64,000 nucleotides of DNA, taken from the NCBI GenBank assembly GCA_965224605.1, contig CBDCZP010000001.1, forward strand, positions 62,001-126,000. The letters run 5' to 3'. Under the pieces are notes generated by a model. The model was not told where the DNA came from, ran no database searches, and worked only from the letters and a program-made list of their open reading frames with translations. Below, piece after piece: positions 32,734-41,837 of the stretch (positions are counted from its first letter, which is position 1; the number at the start of each line of letters is the position of its first letter). This stretch comes from HyVt-477 sp965224605. Lineage in GTDB: Bacteria; Pseudomonadota; Gammaproteobacteria; Thiotrichales; Thiotrichaceae. The position numbers and the translations under genes are program-made.

Positions 32734-33912
32734 ATGACTTCCACGATTCAACATTTCGATGTCATTATCAATGGTGCTGGCATGGTGGGAGCAACATTGG
32801 CTTGCTTGCTGGCGCAACAAGGTCGAAAGGTTGCAGTCATTGAGGCTTATTTGCCTACAGCATTTTCTGAAGATGCTCCTGCTGAATTGCGGGTTTCTGC
32901 TATTAGTCGCGCTTCGCAGCGCGCATTTGTCGAGATAGGCGCATGGGATCAGATGTTGGCTATGCGAGCTTCTCCCTACGAGGCTATGCATGTTTGGGAT
33001 GGTACCGGCGATGGTGAAATACACTTTGATGCGGCGGAGTTAGGAGAACCCAATCTAGGTCATATCATTGAGAATAAGGTTGTGCAACTAGCACTGCTTG
33101 AAGTGATGCGAGATGAAGAGCATATCGAATTAATCGCTCCTGCTTCGCTAAGTACTTTTGAAATAACAGATAAACGGGTGAGTGTCGAATTAGATAATGG
33201 TTCTTTACTGAGTTCTGAATTGTTAGTAGGGGCAGATGGGGCTAATTCCAAGGTTCGATCATTAGCAGGTATTACGTTCAATAAAAATGATTATGCGCAG
33301 CAGGGTCTGGTGGCTACTGTACACACTGAAACTTCGCATCAAAATACAGCTTGGCAGCGTTTCTTACCGGGTGGGCCATTAGCGTTATTACCGTTATTTG
33401 ATGGCAACTGTTCGATTGTGTGGACATTGCCCGCAGACAAAGCTGATTATCATCTGGCAATGACAGAATCAGACTTCAATCTGGCATTAGGTGAAGCTTT
33501 TGATTTTCATCTGGGTGATATAAAGGTAATAAGTCAAAGAGCTGCTTTCCCGCTTATGGGACGCCATGCAGAACATTACGTGCTTCCGCGAATTGCCTTG
33601 ATAGGTGATGCGGCTCATACCATTCATCCTTTGGCGGGGCAGGGTGTTAACCTGGGCATCAAGGATGCAGTTGAACTGGCAAAAGTCCTTTCCAATTCAT
33701 CACGTTCTGCGGGTAGTTATTCTCTTTTACGGCGATATGAACGCGCTCGCAAGGGCGACAACGTGTTGACACAAAAAGCAATGGAAGGCTTTAAGGTTCT
33801 ATTTGGGAATAGCTTTCCTATTGTGAAAATGGGTCGGAACTTGGGCTTGAATCTGGTTAATAAACTGGCTCCTATCAAAAACGAAATTATAAGAAAAGCA
33901 ATGGGAATTTAG
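32734..33912 (+). CDS. UbiH/UbiF/VisC-family FAD-dependent monooxygenase (ubiquinone hydroxylase)
   Basis: This enzyme family hydroxylates the ubiquinone ring, using FAD and NAD(P)H, at the inner membrane. 392 residues. It has the FAD-binding GAGMVGATLACLLAQ near the N-terminus, the DG motif LLVGADGANSKVR in the middle, and GDAAHTIHPLAGQGVNLG near residue 290. These three motifs define the class, but which ring position is hydroxylated (UbiF, UbiH or UbiI type) is not readable. It stands between serA and lepB and ends four bases before lepB. Confidence 0.85.
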   Translation: MTSTIQHFDVIINGAGMVGATLACLLAQQGRKVAVIEAYLPTAFSEDAPAELRVSAISRASQRAFVEIGAWDQMLAMRASPYEAMHVWDGTGDGEIHFDAAELGEPNLGHIIENKVVQLALLEVMRDEEHIELIAPASLSTFEITDKRVSVELDNGSLLSSELLVGADGANSKVRSLAGITFNKNDYAQQGLVATVHTETSHQNTAWQRFLPGGPLALLPLFDGNCSIVWTLPADKADYHLAMTESDFNLALGEAFDFHLGDIKVISQRAAFPLMGRHAEHYVLPRIALIGDAAHTIHPLAGQGVNLGIKDAVELAKVLSNSSRSAGSYSLLRRYERARKGDNVLTQKAMEGFKVLFGNSFPIVKMGRNLGLNLVNKLAPIKNEIIRKAMGI

Positions 33913-33916
33913 TGCT

Positions 33917-34765
33917 ATGGCCAGAAGCGGCTCACGGCTAAAAAAACGATACGGTACCGTGGCTGTTGGCATGCATTTGTTAGCGCCAGGGTTGGGCTTT
34001 CTCTATGCAGGTAGGCTATGGACTGCTTTGCTTATTCCACTTTTCTTGTTCCTTTCTGTCTATTTTATCGGCTGGTCTAGAATGCTGTTAGAGCCTTGGG
34101 GAATCTGGCTGATCTTGGGAGCTTTGATATTCGTTTATCTCTTTCTTATTCCTGCTGTTTTTATTAGCGCACGAAAGAATAATTCAGATGGCTCAATATC
34201 CCTGAAGCGCAGTCAGCAAGGGGTTGTTTATCTTGTATTTACGCTTATAGTGCTATTTGTTATTACTTTTACTGTGCATTTTCGCGCTACACTTTTTGGT
34301 TATGAAACCTTTATTTTGCCCTCTCGTTCGATGGCAAACACCTTGTTGCCAAATGACCACATTATTGTAGATACATGGGCTTATTACGATAAAAAGCCAA
34401 AGCAAGGAGATATTCTTGTTTTTAAATATCCTCTGGACCCCAAAATATTTTATACCAAACGCATGATCGCTGGTTCTGGAGATAGTGTATTCATCAAGAA
34501 AGGCAAGGTCTTAGTGAATAACATTCCTCTACATGAACCCTATGTTTTGGCAAGCAATAACCAGCAGACATCAAAAAAGAATTTGGCTAGAAGAACAGTG
34601 GCGGACGGATACTATTTTGTACTAGGTGATAATCGGGATCATAGTAATGATAGTCGATACTGGGGAGAGGTCGCTGAAGGTGCTATTTACGGCAAAGCGG
34701 TATCTATCTGGTTTTCGTCTAAAACCGGGGTAAGAAAGGAACGAATAAGAAGCTTGAGAAATTAA
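33917..34765 (+). CDS. lepB: Signal peptidase I (S26), with extended membrane region
   Basis: The leader peptidase cleaves signal peptides of exported proteins on the periplasmic face of the inner membrane. The catalytic Ser138 is in PSRSMANTL and the general base Lys181 in YTKRMIAG, and the GDNRDHSNDSR block (about 237-247) is standard. The N-terminal 125 residues have about four hydrophobic segments, more than the two of E. coli LepB. The 282-residue length is otherwise ordinary. It may be a second paralogue; the usual lepA-lepB-rnc context is not present here. It follows the monooxygenase gene by four bases. Confidence 0.88.
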   Translation: MARSGSRLKKRYGTVAVGMHLLAPGLGFLYAGRLWTALLIPLFLFLSVYFIGWSRMLLEPWGIWLILGALIFVYLFLIPAVFISARKNNSDGSISLKRSQQGVVYLVFTLIVLFVITFTVHFRATLFGYETFILPSRSMANTLLPNDHIIVDTWAYYDKKPKQGDILVFKYPLDPKIFYTKRMIAGSGDSVFIKKGKVLVNNIPLHEPYVLASNNQQTSKKNLARRTVADGYYFVLGDNRDHSNDSRYWGEVAEGAIYGKAVSIWFSSKTGVRKERIRSLRN

Positions 34766-34778
34766 AACATGAAGTTTA

Positions 34779-34918
34779 GGGCATCTCTATTAATTGCCTT
34801 TTCGCCCGATTACGGCGTTGGATGATTTTTTGCGATCCTCATGTATCCTTATACACTGCGGTTCTCAAAATTCATCCGCCTTGTACTCGAACGAAAATTC
34901 TAATTAATAGAGGTACCC
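34779..34918 (+). repeat. Repeat family B, copy 2 (MITE-like)
   Basis: 140 bases with 17-base inverted ends GGGCATCTCTATTAATT and AATTAATAGAGGTACCC. It is flanked by TTTA on both sides, a possible 4-base target duplication. Very like the copies at 2780 and 59642. It lies between the convergent lepB and fis genes. Confidence 0.88.
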
Positions 34919-34991
34919 TTTAGTTAGCAGGCAGAATAGCTATTTGTACTTTTTGTGTTCTTTGTGTCCTGAGCCTGCTAACAATTAGGTC

Positions 34992-35312
34992 TTACATAAG
35001 CCCGTGACGTTTCAGTTTTGTGCGCAAAGTTGCGCGGTTTATACCAAGGTAGACAGCCGCTTTAGACTGATTTCCAAAGGTGTATTTCATGGTGCTTGAG
35101 AATAGTGTTCTTTCAATTTCATCAATTATCTTACGATAAATATCGGTTGGAGATTGCTCCTCGTGAAATTGATCAAGGTAATTGATAGTCATTTCGTGAA
35201 TGATGCCATCAAGAATCTCTGTTGACTGCTGTGCAGCTGGTTGTTGTGCTTGTTGTGCTTGTTGTGTCATAGGTTGTGCTTGTTGTGCTTGTTGTGCTAT
35301 AGGTGCGTTCAT
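34992..35312 (-). CDS. fis: DNA-binding protein Fis, with glutamine-rich N-terminus
   Basis: Fis is a nucleoid protein that bends DNA and activates rRNA and other growth genes. The C-terminal half (SKAAVYLGINRATLRTKLKRHGLM) is the classic Fis helix-turn-helix, and the helix DEIERTLFSSTMKYTFGNQ precedes it. The N-terminus differs: about 30 residues of AQQAQQ-type repeats replace the usual beta-hairpin arm, giving 106 residues instead of 98. The dimer core is preserved, but the arm that contacts Hin/Gin-type recombinases is not recognisable. dusB, the usual upstream partner, is absent. Confidence 0.88.
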   Translation of the reverse strand: MNAPIAQQAQQAQPMTQQAQQAQQPAAQQSTEILDGIIHEMTINYLDQFHEEQSPTDIYRKIIDEIERTLFSSTMKYTFGNQSKAAVYLGINRATLRTKLKRHGLM

Positions 35313-35957
35313 TTTATTACTCGTATTTATTATATTTGTTTTTTAATCGATTAGTCTTTCAACATAACGTTGTTATCTTTTGTAACTTGAATGCTATGTT
35401 ATTTTTTGATTCAATATTCAAAAATCACATGCTGTATTAGTATCTCTATAGACTAGATATTGTTTAGTGATTATTAAGAACTAATCAATACTGTTACAAA
35501 AGTGATTCTAAGAGATTAAACAATAAGCAGACTGAACATTATATGAACAACCCCGTTAACGGTTATATTTTAATCACCATGTTTAAAATATAATCAAATC
35601 TGCATGTTATGCAACCTTCTTTTTAATAATTAAATGCTAATATGGGATGATTATATGAGCTGAACCTGAACAGAAGATGATCTGTTCTCAGTAGCATGAA
35701 ATCTTATATTGACTGTGCTATTGCCAAAAATAAGTGTTAATACCGATACTTGAACTGATTGGTGTACTAGGATTAGTTAACAGGCGAATCTTTGTTGAAT
35801 TCTACTAAATTAGAACTATTGTATAGAGAGTTAGTCTATGTATGGATAGAGAGCTTCAATAAGCAGCACATGGCAAACTTGTATATTAAATGCTCGCTTA
35901 CTAAGTAGTGCTACATTCTTATCAATTAATTCAATACTTTGTCATTTTAAATCGACT
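35313..35957. other. Long AT-rich intergenic region between fis and the ankyrin gene
   Basis: 645 bases without a credible gene. It is rich in A/T tracts, such as near 35385-35420 and 35560-35640. It must hold the fis promoter, and A/T tracts flanked by G and C could be Fis sites, but no site was scored. No repeat family copy was seen. Confidence 0.4.
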
Positions 35958-37499
35958 ATGAAAATAATATCGACATATTACACTAGAAGGCTTGTGCAGT
36001 TATCATGTCTGATGCTCTCCCCTGGAGTGGTGACATATGCTGCTGATGATGAGTTTTGTGCTGATTATGTGCTAGTGGCCATTTCACAATACTGGCAGTC
36101 GATAGATGAATCGTGTGGCTTCACGGGTTCACGCTGGAGTGCAAATTATAAAGGACAGGTTGATTGGTGTTTAACGGCTCATCAATGGGTTGCTGAAAAT
36201 GAAACAGACACACGCGCTCAATTACTAAAAAAGTGTCGACTTGATGCAGAGCCAAAAGAAGCAGAGCCAAAAGATGCAAAGCTAGAAGAAGACCATGACG
36301 GTGCTGATGAAAAAGATCAAGCAAAAGGTGGAGCAACAAAAGAGAACGAGCAGCTAAATCCTCAATTGCTTCGTGCTGTTGCCAAGAATGATTTGCAAGA
36401 AGTTAAGAGGCTTGTTGCAAAAGGAGCTGATATTCATTTCCAGACGGATGATGCCGCTCTTATCAAAGCTCTGGGAATGGGTTCGATTCGGGGAGAAAAT
36501 CCTTTATTTAGCAAGAAAGCTACTTTTAGCAAGAAGGCTACTTTACCTGATAGAGGTTCAGCAAACAGCACAACTTCTACACTTGATGAAGCTTTTTCGT
36601 CTGCTGATGGTTCTTTATCTGCCAATGGCTCTTCACCCACAAATGGCTCTTTATCTGCAAATGGCTCTTCACCTGATGAAGTTGCCAAGAAAATTGTAGG
36701 AAATAGCATTAATGGGAAATTGCAGCCGGCTCAATTTAAAAGTGAATTACTGTTGTCATACGCTGTTTCAAAAGGATTGGCTGATATTGGTCTGTGGCTA
36801 CTAGAGCAGGACAAAGATAATTTAGACGCCCAGAATAGTAAACAGATCAAAGCAGACTTGTTAGGTCGTGCACTTATTGCAGCAGTCGAGAAAAAAAATC
36901 AGAAAGAAATTGATAGTTTATTGGCCAAGGGTGCAGCCATTGATTATGACTTAGACCAAAATTTTGGTACTCCGCTATATTTTGCTGTGACCGCTGGGGC
37001 TACTGCTATTGCCAAAAAGTTACTGAATAAGGGGGCTAGTCCGAAGTATTCGACGAATGCAGGTCCGAACATGCTGTACTTTGCATTGAATACCCCGGAG
37101 TTGTTAACGCTTCTTCTGGATCATGGAGCAGACCCCAATGCCAATGGAGAATCAACTAACTTTCCTCATTATCCAATCGTACAAGCGGTTAGAAAAGGGA
37201 ATGTAGAAGCGATTGAATTGCTCATGTCACGTGGTGCCAATGCAGATATTTATGGTTATGAAATGACCTACCCACTCTTGCAAGCAATAAATCTCCAGCA
37301 AGAAGATGTTGTTGCAGTGTTACTAAAACATGGAGCAAGCCCTAATGTGGTCTATAATTCACATTCGCCCAGCGTTTGTGTAGAAAATAGCAATAATGTT
37401 GTGCCTTTGAGTGAGGCCATGAGGGTTGGTAATACCCGCATAATAACGTTATTGAAAAAATCAGGTGCTAAAACGGTAGCAGAAGTTTGTAAGAAGTAA
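35958..37499 (+). CDS. Exported ankyrin-repeat protein
   Basis: 513 residues with a signal peptide (VQLSCLMLSPGVVTYA) and a cysteine-containing N-terminal region (CADYVLVAISQYWQSIDESC). An acidic linker follows. Ankyrin repeats run from about residue 130 to the end (for example LLRAVAKNDLQEVKRLVAKG, ALIAAVEKKNQKEIDSLLAK, TPLYFAVTAGATAIAKKLLN and IVQAVRKGNVEAIELLMSRG). Within the first repeats is a low-complexity insert of about 60 residues with KKATFSKKAT and repeated SANGSSP units. Exported ankyrin proteins bind other proteins; the partner is unknown. No enzyme motif is visible. Confidence 0.78.
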   Translation: MKIISTYYTRRLVQLSCLMLSPGVVTYAADDEFCADYVLVAISQYWQSIDESCGFTGSRWSANYKGQVDWCLTAHQWVAENETDTRAQLLKKCRLDAEPKEAEPKDAKLEEDHDGADEKDQAKGGATKENEQLNPQLLRAVAKNDLQEVKRLVAKGADIHFQTDDAALIKALGMGSIRGENPLFSKKATFSKKATLPDRGSANSTTSTLDEAFSSADGSLSANGSSPTNGSLSANGSSPDEVAKKIVGNSINGKLQPAQFKSELLLSYAVSKGLADIGLWLLEQDKDNLDAQNSKQIKADLLGRALIAAVEKKNQKEIDSLLAKGAAIDYDLDQNFGTPLYFAVTAGATAIAKKLLNKGASPKYSTNAGPNMLYFALNTPELLTLLLDHGADPNANGESTNFPHYPIVQAVRKGNVEAIELLMSRGANADIYGYEMTYPLLQAINLQQEDVVAVLLKHGASPNVVYNSHSPSVCVENSNNVVPLSEAMRVGNTRIITLLKKSGAKTVAEVCKK

Positions 37500-37760
37500 T
37501 GGGTTAGCACCGAAAAACCAGCAAATACACAGTTCGCGTTAGGCGAGAAAGTAGAGGTAAAGTGCTATGAGTAAGGTAGATGCAACCATTTGTATATATA
37601 ATGGAAGATAAAGGTTCAGTAGTAGGTATAATAAAATTTGAATACAGAATACGTGATGGGCTATTCTATTTCTAAGCTCATTAATGTGCTTATTAAAGGG
37701 CTTAGCCCAGCTTATTCGGGTTCAAACGCAAAGACTCCCCACAAAGTAGTAGTTAATATA

Positions 37761-39950
37761 ATGATAAAACAAACAAGTATATTTATTTTTGGTGCATTCC
37801 CGACTTTGATTGGGCTATCAAGCTGTTATGGGAAAACTCATTCACCCAGTCTGGCAGAGGCCGCCCCGGCTAAAACTGAGATTGCTACCGATGAGCAAGT
37901 AGAGCAACATTCCGCTGAATTAAAAGTGATTGATGAGCTACTGGAGCAATTTCATTACAAGGATTATGAACTCAATAATGAATTTTCACGAAAGATTCTG
38001 ACTAGTTATTTAAAAGAACTTGATCCTGGACGTTTGTATTTTACCCAGCATGACATCAACACATTCAATCAACATCGTGACTTGTTTGATGATGATGTTC
38101 GCAATGGGAACTTAAAACCAGCATTAGGAATTTTTCGTGTTTATCAGCAAAGAGTGAAACAGCGTTCAGATTTTGCTGCTAAACGTATTTTACAACCTTT
38201 TGATTTCAATATTGAAGAGTCTTATGTGCTAGATCATAGCAAATCTGCATGGGCGAAAAGTACCAAAGCCTTAGATGATATTTGGCGTAAACGCATTAAA
38301 AATGATTTGATTAATCAACAACTGGCGGACAAATCAGAGGAGTCTATTGAAACGCTAAAAAAGCGTTACGAAAACCTGGCTAAAAGAAGTACTCAAATTA
38401 AGAGTAACGAAATATTCCAGATTATAGCTAATGCGTATGCGGGGGCTTTAGAGCCCCATACCTCCTATTTTTCACCTCGTGCTTCTGAAGAATTCAATAT
38501 ACAGATGAGGTTGTCACTTGATGGTATTGGAGCAGTTCTTAGAACAGATAAAGAGCATACAAAAATTGTTAGCATCGTTCCTGGTGGGCCTGCCGATATG
38601 ACGGGAAAACTTAAATCGGGTGATCGTATCATTGCCATTGCACAAGGTAAGAATGGCAAAATGGTTGACGTTATTGGATGGCGCTTAAGTGATGTCGTGA
38701 CTATCATCCGTGGAAAAAAAGGTAGTACGGTTGTTCTTTCTATACTGCCGAATCAAACAGGCCTAGGTGGTAAACCGGTTAACATCGCGATTGTAAGGGA
38801 TAAAATAAAACTCGAACATCAAGCTGCCAAGAAAAGAATCATTGATGTTAAAACTGCATTAGGTCAATCAAAGATTGGAGTGATTGATTTACCTTCCTTT
38901 TATATTGATTTCGAAGCGAGAGGAAGAGGTGATAAGGATTATCGTAGTACTACCCGTGATGTAAAAAAACTATTGAATGAACTAAAGGCCGATAACATTG
39001 ATGGACTGGTTATTGACTTGCGTGGTAATGGCGGTGGTTCTTTATCTGAAGTGATATCCCTTACTGGTTTGTTTATTGATACCGGCCCTGTTGTTCAGGT
39101 CAATGATGTATCAGGAAGAACAAGTGTGCACAGAGATATCGTACCAGGGATTACTTACAACGGCCCATTAGCTGTGATGGTTGATCGCGGCAGTGCATCT
39201 GCCTCTGAAATCTTTGCTGGTGCTATCAAGGATTATAAACGAGGCTTAATTATCGGTGAAACTACGTTTGGAAAAGGCACTGTTCAAACTATTCTTCCTC
39301 TCAATGCGTACACCAAAGAAAAATTCAATATACCATTGGGTCAAGTAAAAATCACCACAGCTCAATTTTTCAGAATTAACGGAGAAAGTACTCAGTTTCA
39401 TGGCGTCAAGCCTGATATATCTTGGCCGCTTCCGGAAGTAAATGAAGATTTTGGCGAACGTTCATTAGATAATGCTTTACCGTGGAAAAGAATTGAGAAT
39501 GCAAAATACAGCTATTCTCCTAATGCATTACAGGCGTCTGTTATTATTACTGAAGATTCTATTTCCAAAGAAAGAATTTTACATACTCCAAAGTTTCTAT
39601 CTACGTTAAGGAAGTTAGAGTTATTAACGGAAGCGGGGAATGAAAAAGCTGTCTCTTTAAATTTGCAACAGCGGCAGATTAAAAGAAAGAAGTTTAATTC
39701 AGAAATATTACAGATCGAGAACGAACTTCAGGCAGCGAATAATCTCCCTACGTTCAAGACCATTAAGGCTTTACAGAAATATCAAGAAGAACAGAGCGAT
39801 GATATTTTTAATAAAAAGAAGCGTCCTGTTGATGTGTTTTTACAAGAGACGGCTAACATTTTGAATGATATGCGTTTTTTATCTGCGGGTGCAAGAGCAG
39901 TTCCGGCGAATGTCGCAACCCAACATTCTGCTGGTGCGATTGCTAATTAG
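37761..39950 (+). CDS. prc: Tail-specific protease Prc (S41 carboxy-terminal processing peptidase)
   Basis: Prc degrades or trims periplasmic proteins from the C-terminus, including penicillin-binding protein 3 and lipoproteins. The frame opens at 37638 with a TTG start, but ATG at 37761 gives a signal region ending LIGLSSC, a possible lipobox, so it is preferred (729 residues). A PDZ domain (DGIGAVLRTDKEHTKIVSIV onward) is followed by the S41 domain with the block DLRGNGGGSLSEV, Ser480 in GSASASEIF and Lys505 in TFGKGTVQ. Their spacing of 25 matches the Ser/Lys dyad of E. coli Prc. A C-terminal helical region of Prc type follows. Confidence 0.9.
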   Translation: MIKQTSIFIFGAFPTLIGLSSCYGKTHSPSLAEAAPAKTEIATDEQVEQHSAELKVIDELLEQFHYKDYELNNEFSRKILTSYLKELDPGRLYFTQHDINTFNQHRDLFDDDVRNGNLKPALGIFRVYQQRVKQRSDFAAKRILQPFDFNIEESYVLDHSKSAWAKSTKALDDIWRKRIKNDLINQQLADKSEESIETLKKRYENLAKRSTQIKSNEIFQIIANAYAGALEPHTSYFSPRASEEFNIQMRLSLDGIGAVLRTDKEHTKIVSIVPGGPADMTGKLKSGDRIIAIAQGKNGKMVDVIGWRLSDVVTIIRGKKGSTVVLSILPNQTGLGGKPVNIAIVRDKIKLEHQAAKKRIIDVKTALGQSKIGVIDLPSFYIDFEARGRGDKDYRSTTRDVKKLLNELKADNIDGLVIDLRGNGGGSLSEVISLTGLFIDTGPVVQVNDVSGRTSVHRDIVPGITYNGPLAVMVDRGSASASEIFAGAIKDYKRGLIIGETTFGKGTVQTILPLNAYTKEKFNIPLGQVKITTAQFFRINGESTQFHGVKPDISWPLPEVNEDFGERSLDNALPWKRIENAKYSYSPNALQASVIITEDSISKERILHTPKFLSTLRKLELLTEAGNEKAVSLNLQQRQIKRKKFNSEILQIENELQAANNLPTFKTIKALQKYQEEQSDDIFNKKKRPVDVFLQETANILNDMRFLSAGARAVPANVATQHSAGAIAN

Positions 39951-40042
39951 TTAGTTATCGTCCAGAAAGCATTCCATGCAAGTTGGCTGACCTCTATGGT
40001 ATTTTTAACAGCGCTGAAAGATGACTCTGTGCGCCTAGCCTC

Positions 40043-40876
40043 TTAGTGCTTCAGTAGCTGAATTTTTTCTTTATCAATAGAAATGAGCTTTTGTTTGTAA
40101 AGTCTACCTAGAGCCTTCTTGTAATTCTTCTTGCTGACAGCAAATTCCTGATAGATCACGTCAGGAATGCTTTTATCGGTAATCTTGGAAACTCCCTCAT
40201 TTTTTGCTAAATAGTGAAGAATTCTTTCCATTAATTCGTCGCGGGTTTTATCTGCTGGCAGTTGCAAGCAGAGATCAATTTTTCGGTCATCTCTAATTGC
40301 CTTGATATAACCTGACACTCGTTGTCCATACTTTAGTGTCTGGAATACTTCGTTTTCGTAAATAAGACCAAGATGGGTGTGATTAATGACAGCCTTATAG
40401 CCAAGCTCGGTTCGTCCACAAATGAGTAAATCCACTGCTTGTTGAGGTTTGAAATAAATACCCTCTTCGCTGAGCCAACCATCGAGTTTGGCTGTAGCGG
40501 TAATTCGCTCGCTAATATCATCAATATAAACATTAACCACATAAGATCGACCGATTTCCATACGACCATTCTGTTCGCTGTGGGGTACTAGTAAGTCTTT
40601 TGGTAAACCCCAATCGAGAAACGCGCCTGTATTGTTAACATCAACTACTTTTAAATAGGCACATTGCTCAACCATCACTAAAGGGGTTTCTGTCGTGGCA
40701 ATCAAGCGATCTTCAGAGTCTTTGTATAAAAAAGCTACGATTTCATCATCAATATGGGTATCAGCGGGAATATAGCGAGATGGCATAAGAATCTCACCCA
40801 GCTCTTTGCCATCAAGATAGATGCCAAAATCGAGTCTTTTTACTACTCGCATACGGTTTAATGCGCCGATTTCCAT
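40043..40876 (-). CDS. CvfB/YitL-like S1 RNA-binding domain protein
   Basis: A 277-residue cytoplasmic protein with consecutive S1-like OB-fold domains and a C-terminal winged helix (FAVSKKNYKKALGRLYKQKL). The YLKVVDVNNTGAFLDWGLPK motif with DLLVPHSEQNGRMEIGRSYV is typical of CvfB, a conserved RNA-binding regulator first studied in Gram-positive bacteria. The RNA targets in gammaproteobacteria are unknown. It is transcribed toward prc and stands alone. Confidence 0.82.
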   Translation of the reverse strand: MEIGALNRMRVVKRLDFGIYLDGKELGEILMPSRYIPADTHIDDEIVAFLYKDSEDRLIATTETPLVMVEQCAYLKVVDVNNTGAFLDWGLPKDLLVPHSEQNGRMEIGRSYVVNVYIDDISERITATAKLDGWLSEEGIYFKPQQAVDLLICGRTELGYKAVINHTHLGLIYENEVFQTLKYGQRVSGYIKAIRDDRKIDLCLQLPADKTRDELMERILHYLAKNEGVSKITDKSIPDVIYQEFAVSKKNYKKALGRLYKQKLISIDKEKIQLLKH

Positions 40877-41135
40877 ATAGATTCCTTTGCTTGGGATTCG
40901 TTAGTGTCCAGAAAGCACATAAACTCCCTCCATCTAGCAGAGGATGTCGCAAAAGGGCACTTTTAGCTCCCTCCACCTTGAAGAGGGAGTGTTGGGAGGG
41001 GGTAGAATGTCAAGCTAAATACCTGATTTATCATACCCTTTTTTCTAATCTTCTCCCATGTTTAGGGGAGAAGAAACATTTTTCTGCGGTGCTTATAAAT
41101 CAACAGAGCAGAAAGCTTTAGAGAGTCGTGAAGAA
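40877..41135. other. Spacer with short inverted repeats
   Basis: CTCCCTC (40967-40973) and GAGGGAG (40983-40989) can pair, and CTTCTCCC and GGGGAGAAG near 41050-41075 form a second stem. A frame on the plus strand covers this region but has no protein-like features. It may be remnant repeat material. Confidence 0.4.
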
Positions 41136-41417
41136 TCAATCAGTACGGCTAGTCACTTCCAATAAATGATAACCGAACTGTGTTTTAACCGGTCCTTGTA
41201 CTTCATTAACAGGGGCGCTAAATACTACTTGGTCAAATTCAGGCACCATCTGACCGGGTCCGAATTCACCCAGGTCGCCGCCTTGTGCCTTGGATGGACA
41301 GCTAGAATGCTGTTGGGCAACTGCACCAAAGTCAGCTCCCTCAGTGATCTGTTTTTTAAGATCGGTACATTGTTCTTCAGTCGAAACTAAAATGTGTCTT
41401 GCGGTTGCTCGTGCCAT
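41136..41417 (-). CDS. ppiC: Peptidyl-prolyl cis-trans isomerase, PpiC-type parvulin
   Basis: A single-domain cytoplasmic parvulin of 93 residues that speeds up proline isomerisation in folding proteins. The whole protein is the parvulin domain: ARHILVSTEEQCTDLKKQI, then GGDLGEFGPGQMVPEFDQVV and VKTQFGYHLLEV. These are the conserved His, the GGDLG turn and the FGYHLL strand. No signal peptide is present. It is 56 bases downstream of the DUF1244 gene on the same strand and may be co-transcribed with it and rep. Confidence 0.93.
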   Translation of the reverse strand: MARATARHILVSTEEQCTDLKKQITEGADFGAVAQQHSSCPSKAQGGDLGEFGPGQMVPEFDQVVFSAPVNEVQGPVKTQFGYHLLEVTSRTD

Positions 41418-41473
41418 ATGGCTCTCCTATATTAATATCAAAGTTTTAATCAAGTTCTAAATCAATTCTAAAT

Positions 41474-41788
41474 TTAATGTCCACTAATCTTGGCGTGAAC
41501 AGGTTTGGTTTCTTCGAATGTTTTCAGTTGTTCTGCGGAAGCTTTGGATTGGTATTTTTCTTTCCATTCGCCGATGGGCATACCATAAACAGCCTCACAA
41601 GCTTGTTCATAAGTGATATCCACACCCAAATCTTTACCAGCTGCTGTATACCATTTGCTTAAACAGTTGCGACAAAAGCCAGCCAGATTCATCAAGTCGA
41701 TATTTTGTACATCTGTACGTTCTTGTAAATGTGCAATTAAACCACGAAAGGCTGCGGCTTCCATTTCTGTACGGCTTTCATCATTCAT
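41474..41788 (-). CDS. DUF1244 family protein
   Basis: A small cytoplasmic protein of 104 residues. The family mark is the helix with two cysteines, LMNLAGFCRNCLSKWY (about 33-48), followed by YEQACEAVYGMPIGEWKEKY. DUF1244 proteins are common in proteobacteria, and their function is not known. An upstream in-frame start adds 19 residues that lack family similarity, so 41788 is preferred; a weak GAGA site lies ahead. It begins 49 bases after rep ends, on the same strand. Confidence 0.85.
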   Translation of the reverse strand: MNDESRTEMEAAAFRGLIAHLQERTDVQNIDLMNLAGFCRNCLSKWYTAAGKDLGVDITYEQACEAVYGMPIGEWKEKYQSKASAEQLKTFEETKPVHAKISGH

Positions 41789-41837
41789 TGTTTTATCTCG
41801 TATGTGTATCTTGCTGTGATAGTAGCAAAGACAAGGG

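Noticed and set aside
40861..41121. Plus-strand open frame between the CvfB-like gene and ppiC
   Set aside because: It overlaps the CvfB start region, has no ribosome site or domain, and covers a spacer with inverted repeats.
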